Notes: a model not told the origin generated them from the letters alone. DNA of 5,602 nucleotides from Lachnoclostridium sp. UBA7215 (GCA_002490465.1 DKUB01000029.1:1411-7012); one strand, 5' to 3'; shown: positions 1 to 5,480, counted from the stretch's first letter. Made by a program: numbers and translations.

Positions 1-120
1 AGTCATAGAAATTGCAAAGTCTTTGCTGGAAAACGGTACTGAAATCGTAAAAATCATGAAAGCTACCGGCTTACGAAGAAGGAACTTCTGAATCTTCAAA
101 ATGAATTATTAACGGTATAA
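1..120 (+). pseudogene. 3' end of an Rpn-type (PD-(D/E)XK) transposase/nuclease-like gene, frameshifted
   Basis: Only the C-terminal tail is in the window. Reading from base 2 gives VIEIAKSLLENGTEIVKIMK, then ATGL, then RRRNF and a TGA at 89-91. Moving to the frame that starts at base 70 gives LTKKELLNLQNELLTV and a TAA at 118-120. Joined, these read as the 'AK.LLE.G..I..I...TGLTKEEL' helix-turn-helix-like tail that I recognise from Rpn family recombination-promoting nuclease/putative transposases (PDDEXK_2 type), which are abundant in Firmicutes. The break at about 70-74 fits loss of one base (for example GGC TTA ACG becoming GGC TTA CG). The catalytic domain lies outside the window, so whether the gene is otherwise intact is unknown. 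The frameshift may be a real mutation or an assembly error. Family assignment rests on about 38 residues and is moderate. Confidence 0.6.
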
Positions 121-140
121 ATAGTATATGCAATGATTTC

Positions 141-165
141 GGACCGGTTCTCGCCGGTCCTTTTT
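141..165 (+). terminator. Rho-independent terminator of the Rpn-like gene
   Basis: A perfect 7-bp G+C-rich stem (GGACCGG at 141-147, CCGGTCC at 154-160) with a 6-base loop is followed directly by TTTTT at 161-165. It lies 20 bases after the TAA at 120. The T-run is only on the + strand side. Read leftward, the stem is followed by GAAATCATTG, so it is a poor terminator for the dehydrogenase gene that ends at 187. An outer inverted repeat (ATAGTATA 121-128 and TATACTAT 169-176) flanks the hairpin. Confidence 0.88.
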
Positions 166-186
166 AACTATACTATACTTTCATAT

Positions 187-1197
187 CTAATATCGAATAA
201 CCACATTCAACGCTTCATTTACCTGTGACGCCTTTTCAATCGCCGGTACAAGCTCCTCCCAAGGATACTCATGGGTGATAATAGATTCTATATCCCATTT
301 TTTGCTGACCATGACTGCCATTACATCGTCTACATCTACCGGGAAATAGCCTCCGGAGCCAATCAATGCGTGCTGGGAATAGGTCATTGCAAGGACATCT
401 ACCGGACGTTTCCCGGCAAGCACCGCAACCACTACCATGCGGCTTTCTATTTTCCCGATTGCCTGATAAGTCTCCAAAACAGACTCCGCACCAGCCGCAT
501 CAATATAAATATCTGCATCCGCGGTAGCACCGAAGCGTGACGGTGCGGTTCCAAAATACGCCATTGCGGTTTCTTTCAAGTCATCCCTGCTGCTGTTGCA
601 TACTGCAAATCCTAAATTTTTTGCTATATTAAGCCGAAAGTCAGATATATCACAGATCATGACTTTATCACACCCCATATGCTTTAAACCAATTGCAGCG
701 GCAATTCCAATCGTTCCGGCACCAAATACAATCGCATTTTCACCCGGTTTTGGATAAGAACGCCTTGCCGCCCGGAATCCTACCGTAAACGGCTCAATCA
801 GACAGGCAGTTTTAGAAGAAATCTCATCCGGCACATCATAAAACTGTTCCTTCCATTTTGCGTTGGGTATCAAAACGTATTCTGAAAAACCGCCTACCGT
901 TCCCGCCCGTTTCGGATCGCCTTTTGCCAGACGGGGATAAGGATAAACCCTGTCACCTACACAGACATTCTTAACATTCTTTCCAACCTGAACAACCTCG
1001 GACACCATTTCATGCCCAAATTCACCGCCCACTGTAACCCTGTGTCCTGTCTCTGCCCCATGAAGATAGACTGCAACATCCGTTCCGCATATGCTGGCGT
1101 AAATATTCCGTACCACAATATCGTTATCTCCGGCTTTCGGAGTGTCCAGTTCTGTCATCAAAATATTCCTTTTACCATTATAAATAGCTGCTCTCAT
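187..1197 (-). CDS. Zinc-dependent medium-chain alcohol/polyol dehydrogenase (MDR superfamily)
   Basis: This 336-residue cytoplasmic enzyme belongs to the threonine/sorbitol/butanediol dehydrogenase-like branch of the MDR superfamily and should oxidise a secondary alcohol or polyol with NAD. Visible features are the N-terminal GroES-like domain with catalytic zinc ligands Cys37 (ICGTD), His62 and Glu63 (GHE), and the further conserved Glu135 (LIEP). The Rossmann fold has GAGTIG at 159-164, and Asp183 at the end of its second strand (ICDISD) favours NAD over NADP. The usual four-cysteine structural-zinc lobe after GDRV (81-84) is absent: residues 85-103 contain no cysteine. I start at 1197 rather than the longer ATG at 1242. 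Here the protein begins MRAAIYNG, the normal MDR N-terminus, and a GAGGGA ribosome binding site sits 7 bases upstream. The longer start would overlap the upstream gene by 34 bp. It is the second gene of a two-gene operon. Substrate unknown. Confidence 0.93.
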   Translation of the reverse strand: MRAAIYNGKRNILMTELDTPKAGDNDIVVRNIYASICGTDVAVYLHGAETGHRVTVGGEFGHEMVSEVVQVGKNVKNVCVGDRVYPYPRLAKGDPKRAGTVGGFSEYVLIPNAKWKEQFYDVPDEISSKTACLIEPFTVGFRAARRSYPKPGENAIVFGAGTIGIAAAIGLKHMGCDKVMICDISDFRLNIAKNLGFAVCNSSRDDLKETAMAYFGTAPSRFGATADADIYIDAAGAESVLETYQAIGKIESRMVVVAVLAGKRPVDVLAMTYSQHALIGSGGYFPVDVDDVMAVMVSKKWDIESIITHEYPWEELVPAIEKASQVNEALNVVIRY

Positions 1198-1204
1198 ACC
1201 AAAT

Positions 1205-1210
1205 TCCCTC
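1205..1210 (-). promoter_or_regulatory. Ribosome binding site of the dehydrogenase, overlapping the upstream stop codon
   Basis: On the - strand, GAGGGA lies 7 bases before the ATG at 1197. It shares bases with the TGA stop (1209-1211) of the preceding gene (TGAGGGA), so ribosomes finishing the small membrane protein terminate on this site. This decides the start of the dehydrogenase and suggests translational coupling. Confidence 0.8.
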
Positions 1211-1577
1211 ACTTCAATCCCTTGCAAAGCGGTATCAGACACATCAGGATAATAATGCCGACCAGCCCGATAATAATTCCCGGTACCATGTTATTCCATA
1301 CCATACAGAAGCACATCCCGACACCAAGCGCAAGCGCACCGATAATACCGACTGCTACTGTCAACACTGCTTTCCCGGTAATCTTGATCGGCTCCTTGTT
1401 CTCCATCTTTCTCCACACCATGATTGTAACCACCGCAAATACAAGACCGACACATCCTGCCACGATACCCGGCTTAAATGCGTTCCATTCCTCGATCATC
1501 GCCATGCACATACCCAGTGCAAAAAAGATAAAACTAACGGTTCCAAGAATCATTGCTACAAAGTTACTTTTTTTCAT
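1209..1577 (-). CDS. Small four-helix membrane protein with an internal duplication (hypothetical)
   Basis: This is a 122-residue, strongly hydrophobic protein of unknown function. Four membrane segments are visible at about 6-27, 36-55, 69-92 and 98-116, with a short charged linker (RKMENKEPIK, 56-65) between the pairs. The two halves resemble each other: LGMCMAMIEEWNAFKPG (21-37) followed by VGLV (43-46) corresponds to LGVGMCFCMVWNNMVPG (84-100) followed by VGII (106-109). This suggests an ancient tandem duplication of a two-helix unit. No signal-peptide cleavage site or enzyme motif is seen. It resembles a family of uncharacterised Firmicutes membrane proteins that I recall by the LGMC...WN..PG pattern. 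The start is set at 1577 because AGGAGG (1587-1592) abuts the upstream ATG at 1586 with no spacer but lies 9 bases from the ATG at 1577. It is the first gene of the operon with the dehydrogenase, 11 bp apart. Confidence 0.85.
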   Translation of the reverse strand: MKKSNFVAMILGTVSFIFFALGMCMAMIEEWNAFKPGIVAGCVGLVFAVVTIMVWRKMENKEPIKITGKAVLTVAVGIIGALALGVGMCFCMVWNNMVPGIIIGLVGIIILMCLIPLCKGLK

Positions 1578-1586
1578 TTTGTTCAT

Positions 1587-1592
1587 CCTCCT
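1587..1592 (-). promoter_or_regulatory. Consensus AGGAGG ribosome binding site that decides the start of the small membrane protein
   Basis: AGGAGG on the - strand is directly joined to an ATG (1584-1586), which is too close for initiation. The next in-frame ATG (1575-1577) lies after a normal 9-base spacer, so translation most likely begins there, three codons later. Confidence 0.8.
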
Positions 1593-1596
1593 GAAA

Positions 1597-1645
1597 TGTT
1601 TTGTTTGTTTTTATGGCTGTATTATAGTTCTGTTTTGTTTGTTTT
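1597..1645 (-). repeat. Pair of 15-bp direct repeats around a promoter
   Basis: The 15-mer AAAACAAACAAAACA (read on the - strand) occurs perfectly twice, at 1631-1645 and 1597-1611, 34 bp apart. The upstream copy is part of the 11-bp-period repeat series just before the -10 hexamer. The downstream copy lies in the predicted 5' untranslated leader, between the -10 (1621-1626) and the ribosome binding site (1587-1592). It could be a second regulator site, or simple low-complexity duplication. Confidence 0.7.
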
Positions 1646-1673
1646 CTATTTCAAAATTGTTTAAGAAATATTA
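1621..1673 (-). promoter_or_regulatory. Activator-type promoter with 11-bp-period repeats, driving membrane protein + dehydrogenase
   Basis: Read leftward, a perfect TATAAT lies at 1621-1626. Upstream, AAACA-like cores recur every 11 bp: AAACA at 1636-1640, AAATA at 1647-1651, AAACA at 1658-1662, and a weaker TAATA at 1669-1673. The first core begins 14 bp upstream of the -10. At 17-bp spacing the -35 position reads ATAGAA, a poor match to TTGACA. Direct repeats of 11 bp covering the -35 region are typical of OmpR/PhoB-family activator sites. The same layout is found at 5052-5104, upstream of the operon that encodes an OmpR-family regulator. The promoter is seen in the sequence; binding by that regulator is inferred. 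Confidence 0.75.
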
Positions 1674-1726
1674 ATTGTCGTTTTTGTTTCTTTAATGGAT
1701 TATTTTCACTGCTGTATTTTTTACAC

Positions 1727-1768
1727 AAAAAACACCCCCTGCAAGACAGTGCCTTGTAAGAGGTGTTT
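1727..1768 (-). terminator. Intrinsic terminator at the end of the two-component operon
   Basis: On the - strand, 15 bases after the TAA at 1784, the arm at 1760-1768 (AAACACCTC) pairs with 1730-1738 (GGGGTGTTT) over nine pairs including one G-U. An inner CAAG/CTTG stem (1753-1756 with 1742-1745) encloses a 7-base loop. The T-run TTTTTT lies at 1727-1732, partly in the stem. It separates the regulatory operon from the promoter at 1621-1673. There is only a weak T-run on the + strand side. Confidence 0.82.
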
Positions 1769-1783
1769 CCTGATCTTCCACAT

Positions 1784-2311
1784 TTATAATAAAGAATGTC
1801 CCTTTTCGCAGACCTCGTATATTTCCTCTAATTTCTGCTCCATAAGAGGCTCTATCCTTTCCTTCTGCTTTTGCACCACTCTGCGGTAAACAAAATAGGG
1901 AAGAATCCAGCCAATAATTCCCGGAATAGCAAGTAAGATGCACAACCAGATGACAGGCGGTTCGTGGGTAACGGCAAATGTGGAACCTGCCATAAATACC
2001 GTTCCTGCTACGCCAACCACCAATGCCCATATTGTTGCGGCTGATGTCTTTGCTTTTTCCAGCTTTTTCAAATCCAGCGCACAGGCTTCGAAATTTCTCT
2101 GCAGCCTTGTCAGTTCCATTTTATTTATAATCTTGCGGTCACGCTTCATGCGGAGAGTTATTTGTCCGGAAGTGCCTCCTGTGCCAGACATTTGTTCGTC
2201 CGCAATCCAGCCAAAATTCTCATAACCGTCCAAAAACATAGATACCTGCCCCGCATCTACAGTAATCTCCTTATACTCATATCCAATAAATGATTTTTCT
2301 TCCTGATTCAT
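1784..2311 (-). CDS. Two-helix membrane protein associated with the two-component system (hypothetical)
   Basis: This 175-residue protein has no assigned function. An N-terminal soluble part (1-89) begins YEYKEITVD and includes YENFGW (30-35), a basic stretch RMKRDRKI (54-61) and a charged amphipathic helix (about 62-89) that could form a coiled coil. Two membrane segments follow (about 91-113 and 120-142), then a charged C-terminal helix (143-171). Both soluble ends are probably cytoplasmic. I recall similar uncharacterised proteins (YEYK...YENFGW...RDRKI.NK.ELTRLQR...GWILPYF) next to histidine kinases in Firmicutes. Its ATG follows the kinase TAG after a single base, and its ribosome binding site GGGAGG (9 bases upstream) lies inside the kinase's last codons, so translation is likely coupled to the kinase. 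An accessory role in signalling or in the response is inferred from position only. Confidence 0.88.
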   Translation of the reverse strand: MNQEEKSFIGYEYKEITVDAGQVSMFLDGYENFGWIADEQMSGTGGTSGQITLRMKRDRKIINKMELTRLQRNFEACALDLKKLEKAKTSAATIWALVVGVAGTVFMAGSTFAVTHEPPVIWLCILLAIPGIIGWILPYFVYRRVVQKQKERIEPLMEQKLEEIYEVCEKGHSLL

Positions 2312-2312
2312 T

Positions 2313-3410
2313 CTACGATTCCTCCCTGTCCAATTCCTGACCTTGCGATTTTGGTAGTCTGACTGTGAAAGTCGTACCTTCTTCCACTGCGCTTCTCACT
2401 TCAATGCTCCCGTCTGATAACTGGAGAATCCGTTTTACAAGCGCAAGTCCAAGTCCGTTCCCCTCGGTGGAATGGGAAGTATCCCCCTGATAAAACTTCT
2501 CGAATATCCGTTTCCTTGTTGACTCATCCATACCACATCCATGATCGGCAACCGAAACCGTTATCATTTCCACATCCGAATTCTGTGACAGCTTCACACT
2601 TCCTCCTGACGGCGTAAACTTCATCGCATTTGATAAGAGATTTGTCCAGACCAGTTCCAGCAGTCCCTCATCTGCCTCAATCGTTGTCCTTTCCTCTATA
2701 TCCACTTCAAAATCTATCCCCTTTTGCTCCCACACATCTTCAAACTGCAAGGCACATTCACATAGCTGGGCGCATAAATCATACGGATGCGGAACCGGTT
2801 TAATCGTCTGCTTTTCCAGTTTATTGAGCTTTAGCATATTGGTGATAAGGTTAGAGAGCCGTCTTGTCGCATGGAGAATGGTTTCCGTATATTCCATACG
2901 TTTTTCTTCTGCCAGCCCTTCTGTTTTTAAAAGCTGCGCATTGTTCTGTATTACCGCAAGCGGCGTCTTGATCTCATGGGATACATTGGAGAAAAAATCC
3001 GTTTTCAGCGTTTCAATACTTCCAAGTTCCTCCACCATCTTATTGAAATCCATAAACAGCACATCTAAATGCGTCAGCTTATCCGCTGTGTGGTTTGGCG
3101 CAAGATAAACGGAAAAATCGCCGGAAGCCACTTTTCGGGCAGCCTCCGAAAACCGTTCAATGGGTTTCTGATAAAATATTCCTATCTGGTAATTTGTCAG
3201 CAAAGTAAAAGCCGCTGCAACCACAAACCAAAAGCCGACAACTATAAGCTGGCTCTGAAATGGTACACTCCGATAGTCAATCGCTTCCCCAATTACTTTC
3301 ATCTCTATCGTAGTAAATATGCCAAAGGCAAAAAAAGCCGATAGGAAAACAGGAATTGGGAATATTTTTCTTTTTACACGCACATCCTGATATTTCGTTT
3401 GTTTTTTCAT
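2313..3410 (-). CDS. Two-component sensor histidine kinase, short extracytoplasmic loop
   Basis: This 365-residue membrane kinase should autophosphorylate on His145 and pass the phosphate to the response regulator encoded just upstream. Order of parts: a short basic N-terminus; TM1 at about 17-39; an external loop of only about 14 residues; TM2 at about 54-75; a HAMP-like linker (about 76-128); an HisKA dimerisation domain with the H-box SNVSHEIKTPLAVIQNN (141-157); and an HATPase_c domain with an N-box (Asn257 and Asn261 in TNLLSNAMKFTP), a G1 box DHGCGM (289-294), an F-box IFEKFYQGD (302-310) and a G2 box GNGLGLAL (317-324). All catalytic boxes are intact. The H-box and overall layout are VanS-like rather than BceS-like, but the loop is too small for an external sensor domain. 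The signal must therefore be sensed in the membrane or come from a partner protein. AGGAAG precedes the ATG by 8 bases. Confidence 0.95.
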   Translation of the reverse strand: MKKQTKYQDVRVKRKIFPIPVFLSAFFAFGIFTTIEMKVIGEAIDYRSVPFQSQLIVVGFWFVVAAAFTLLTNYQIGIFYQKPIERFSEAARKVASGDFSVYLAPNHTADKLTHLDVLFMDFNKMVEELGSIETLKTDFFSNVSHEIKTPLAVIQNNAQLLKTEGLAEEKRMEYTETILHATRRLSNLITNMLKLNKLEKQTIKPVPHPYDLCAQLCECALQFEDVWEQKGIDFEVDIEERTTIEADEGLLELVWTNLLSNAMKFTPSGGSVKLSQNSDVEMITVSVADHGCGMDESTRKRIFEKFYQGDTSHSTEGNGLGLALVKRILQLSDGSIEVRSAVEEGTTFTVRLPKSQGQELDREES

Positions 3411-3429
3411 TGCAGCAACTTCCTTTCCC

Positions 3430-4098
3430 TTACATGACAGCCTTATACCCTAACCCCCGCACTGTCTTGATTTCAAATCCGTCACAGGCGGAAAATTTAT
3501 CCCTGAGCTTCGTAATATACACATCCACCGCCCGGAGGCTTGTTTCACTGTCCACTCCCCAAAACTCATCCATGAGCTGCGCCCTCGAAAAAGTCTTGTT
3601 GGGATAGGAAAGCAGCTTATAAAGGATATTGAACTCCCTTGTAGTCACTGCGATTTCTTCACACGCTATCTTTGCTGTCATAGCGTCCGCATCCAGTTCC
3701 AGATTTCCTGCAACCAGTTTCCGATCCATTTCAATATTGGCACGCCGGAGGAGCGCACGAACCCGCAAAAGCAGCTCATCCAGTTCAATGGGCTTCACCA
3801 TGTAATCATCAATGCCAAGTTGAAACCCCTTCTGTTTTGACGGGAGATCGTCTTTTGCCGACATAAACAAAATCGGGATATGCTTATTGACACGCCGCAC
3901 GTTCTCCGCAAATTCAAATCCGTCCACCTCCGGCATCATAATATCCGAAATAATCAAATCATACAGGTTATTGTACATTTCTGCATAAGCATCATTGGCA
4001 TTCAGACACCCTTTTGCCCGAAAACCGCTGTCATTCAGATAGGTGCATACTGTCTGGTTTAATTTTATGTCATCTTCAAGCACAAGAATATTGATCAT
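3430..4098 (-). CDS. OmpR/PhoB-family response regulator
   Basis: This 222-residue cytoplasmic transcription factor has a receiver domain (1-119) with the acidic pocket Glu8/Asp9, phospho-acceptor Asp52 (ISDIMMPEVDG), Ser80 and Lys102 (VKP), all intact. Its C-terminal winged-helix domain (about 128-222) carries a recognition helix around SLRAVDVYITKLRDKF (187-202) and the wing VRGLGYK (213-219). The OmpR/PhoB class binds tandem direct repeats, usually with an 11-bp period, and commonly activates transcription. Such repeats precede both leftward promoters in this window, so autoregulation and control of the neighbouring dehydrogenase operon are likely but inferred. Its ATG overlaps the stop of the upstream membrane-protein gene (ATGA, 4095-4098), with GGAGGG just before it, and the kinase gene follows 19 bp downstream. 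Confidence 0.96.
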   Translation of the reverse strand: MINILVLEDDIKLNQTVCTYLNDSGFRAKGCLNANDAYAEMYNNLYDLIISDIMMPEVDGFEFAENVRRVNKHIPILFMSAKDDLPSKQKGFQLGIDDYMVKPIELDELLLRVRALLRRANIEMDRKLVAGNLELDADAMTAKIACEEIAVTTREFNILYKLLSYPNKTFSRAQLMDEFWGVDSETSLRAVDVYITKLRDKFSACDGFEIKTVRGLGYKAVM

Positions 4099-5009
4099 GT
4101 CATTCCTCCCTTTTCTTTCTTTATTTGGCTGGTTGTCCTCCCTATAATATAAAATGCCATAGCAAGCACAATCATACTTACCCCGGCTCCGGTTGCAGCA
4201 CTCATCATCTGTCTAAAAGCGGCGTCCCTGGCTGCGCCAAACTGTGTCAGCATTGCTGTTTCAAGAGAAAGCAGGGATACTAATGCTGCGGTCAGGTTGA
4301 TTACTTTTATAACCGACAATGCCGGACTTTCATGTTTTCTGTACTTTATCACATTTACCGCCGCTGTGATAACTGCATAAAATGTATAAAGCGCCATAAT
4401 ATAAATCAACATCCCCGGATATTCAAAACCGCTGTTTTTCCTGACCACAAGGATAATAATGCCTGTCAGCGCCCAGTCCAAAATCAATAAGATCATACCA
4501 CATAAACGACAGATTTTTAACTCTGATACGAAGTTTTGGTGTTTCTTCCCTTTTCTTCTTACATGATGTAGCAGAGAAAAGCGCATTACCGCAAGCAGGA
4601 TATAATAAACTGCAAGTGTTCCAAACCACACCGAATGATACACAATTCCTGAGAAAAGTTTTATCCCCGCATAAAACAGATTGATAACAAGCCCCGGATA
4701 CAGAGATACTTCCACCCGGAAAGACGTTTCCGAGAAATACCGTTCCACCAACGGGATACTGAATACCTTTCTTGTAAGAGGGTGGTTTTTAATCCCCTTT
4801 TGTATCCATTTCACAGCTCCTGCGGATTTGATCACAGTAAGGATCATCGCATAGAAGGACAGGGCATAAGACAGGTAGGCAACCGCAGACGGCATATCTC
4901 TTTTTATCAGCACCCAAAACACCAGCGCAAAAGAAGGAATAATGATAAACAGGGCAGGCAGCGGCGGCATAAAAAAAATCTTTTTTAACATTCTTTTTAC
5001 TTTTTCCAT
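4095..5009 (-). CDS. Eight-helix membrane protein, first gene of the two-component operon (hypothetical)
   Basis: This 304-residue polytopic membrane protein has unknown function. About eight hydrophobic segments are visible (roughly 15-35, 41-62, 104-121, 125-144, 165-189, 197-222, 232-255 and 270-292), with basic segments (KGIKNHPLTRK 71-81, HHVRRKGKK 148-156, KYRKH 222-226) that should face the cytoplasm. There is no ABC-transporter ATPase partner, no Walker motif and no catalytic motif that I recognise. I recall uncharacterised Firmicutes proteins with the same IIPSFALVFWVLI and VWFGTLAVYYILLA.MRF patterns beside two-component systems. It leads the operon and overlaps the response regulator by 4 bp. 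GGAG at 5021-5024 lies about 11 bases before the ATG. As first gene behind an apparently autoregulated promoter, it could be the main output, a transporter-like effector, or a sensory partner for the short-loop kinase. The sequence does not decide. Confidence 0.88.
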   Translation of the reverse strand: MEKVKRMLKKIFFMPPLPALFIIIPSFALVFWVLIKRDMPSAVAYLSYALSFYAMILTVIKSAGAVKWIQKGIKNHPLTRKVFSIPLVERYFSETSFRVEVSLYPGLVINLFYAGIKLFSGIVYHSVWFGTLAVYYILLAVMRFSLLHHVRRKGKKHQNFVSELKICRLCGMILLILDWALTGIIILVVRKNSGFEYPGMLIYIMALYTFYAVITAAVNVIKYRKHESPALSVIKVINLTAALVSLLSLETAMLTQFGAARDAAFRQMMSAATGAGVSMIVLAMAFYIIGRTTSQIKKEKGGMT

Positions 5010-5051
5010 ATTTATTACATCTCCGCATACTATTATCGTTCCGTCTTTTAT

Positions 5052-5104
5052 AGTATAGCCCGCCTGTGTTTGGATTTTGTTTGAGTTTTGTTTCCAGATT
5101 GTTA
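5052..5104 (-). promoter_or_regulatory. Activator-type promoter with 11-bp-period AAACA repeats, driving the two-component operon
   Basis: Read leftward, a -10 hexamer TATACT lies at 5052-5057. Upstream, AAACA recurs at 5067-5071, 5078-5082 and 5089-5093, with a fourth related TAACA at 5100-5104, all exactly 11 bp apart. The nearest copy begins 14 bp upstream of the -10. At 17-bp spacing the -35 position reads ACAAAA, a poor match to TTGACA, so activation by a bound regulator is expected. The leader from the likely start near 5045 to the ATG at 5009 is about 35 bases. The layout is in the same phase as the promoter at 1621-1673. Autoregulation by the response regulator of this operon is the natural inference. 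Confidence 0.8.
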
Positions 5105-5139
5105 ATTCACATATATGTCAGAAGAAATTGATCTCCCGC

Positions 5140-5480
5140 CTATCCAGGAACCTCAACAGTCAGATGGGAAAATAAAATCCCCACCTGCTCTGTAAACAGC
5201 GGTGCCAGATAACTCTGCCCGATAAAGTACTGTACAAAGCCGTCATTGGGCTTTCCAAGCGGGAACAGCATACTTTTTTCATGTGTCTCCTTCGCGCTTT
5301 CGGCACAGGTCTCCTCTGTCCAGACTTCCTTTGCCATACGGAAAGCTGCCTATGCCTTCGGCCAGCCTGCATAAAAAGCCGCGTAGGTCAGGATCTCTGT
5401 AATTTCTTCTTTTGTGATCTCATTATTTTTTGCACTGATCAGCTGAAACTGGAATGAGGAATCCATAAGCCCAATGGTGG
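5140..5480 (-). pseudogene. Remnant of a carboxymuconolactone decarboxylase-cupin fusion gene
   Basis: Read leftward from about 5480, the frame gives GLMDSSFQFQLISAKNN, then EITKEEITEIL, then TYAAFYAGWPKA. This is the second half of an AhpD-like carboxymuconolactone decarboxylase domain. A TAG (5350-5352) follows where the family normally has Trp (GWPKAW), consistent with TGG to TAG. The same frame continues AAFRMAKEVW and then FPLGKPNDGFVQYF and GQSYLAP, the linker and start of a cupin domain as in CMD-cupin fusion proteins. After TEQVGI the frame jumps to FSHLTVEVPG, which I recognise as C-terminal cupin sequence, then ends at TAG (5140-5142). The cupin core with its metal-binding histidines is therefore missing, apparently by an internal deletion. 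The N-terminal half of the decarboxylase domain is also missing. The gene is not functional; family assignment is from memory of conserved motifs. Confidence 0.75.

Noticed and set aside
141..165. The hairpin as a bidirectional terminator serving the dehydrogenase operon as well
   Set aside because: Read leftward, the stem is followed by GAAATCATTG with no T-run, so only rightward termination is supported.
1198..1242. Longer start for the dehydrogenase at 1242 (15 extra residues)
   Set aside because: It would overlap the upstream gene by 34 bp. The extra residues do not resemble an MDR N-terminus, and a proper ribosome binding site lies 7 bases before the ATG at 1197.
1578..1586. Upstream ATG at 1586 for the small membrane protein
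   Set aside because: The AGGAGG directly abuts this ATG with no spacer, while the ATG at 1577 has a 9-base spacer.
1012..1674. 220-codon open frame on the + strand
   Set aside because: It is antisense to two well-supported genes, runs through their promoter, has no ribosome binding site, and its product is low-complexity antisense of membrane-protein codons.
5140..5337. A 65-residue protein as an intact small gene
   Set aside because: Its frame continues upstream through a TAG into carboxymuconolactone decarboxylase sequence, and its end is a truncated cupin, so it is part of a pseudogene rather than a small gene.
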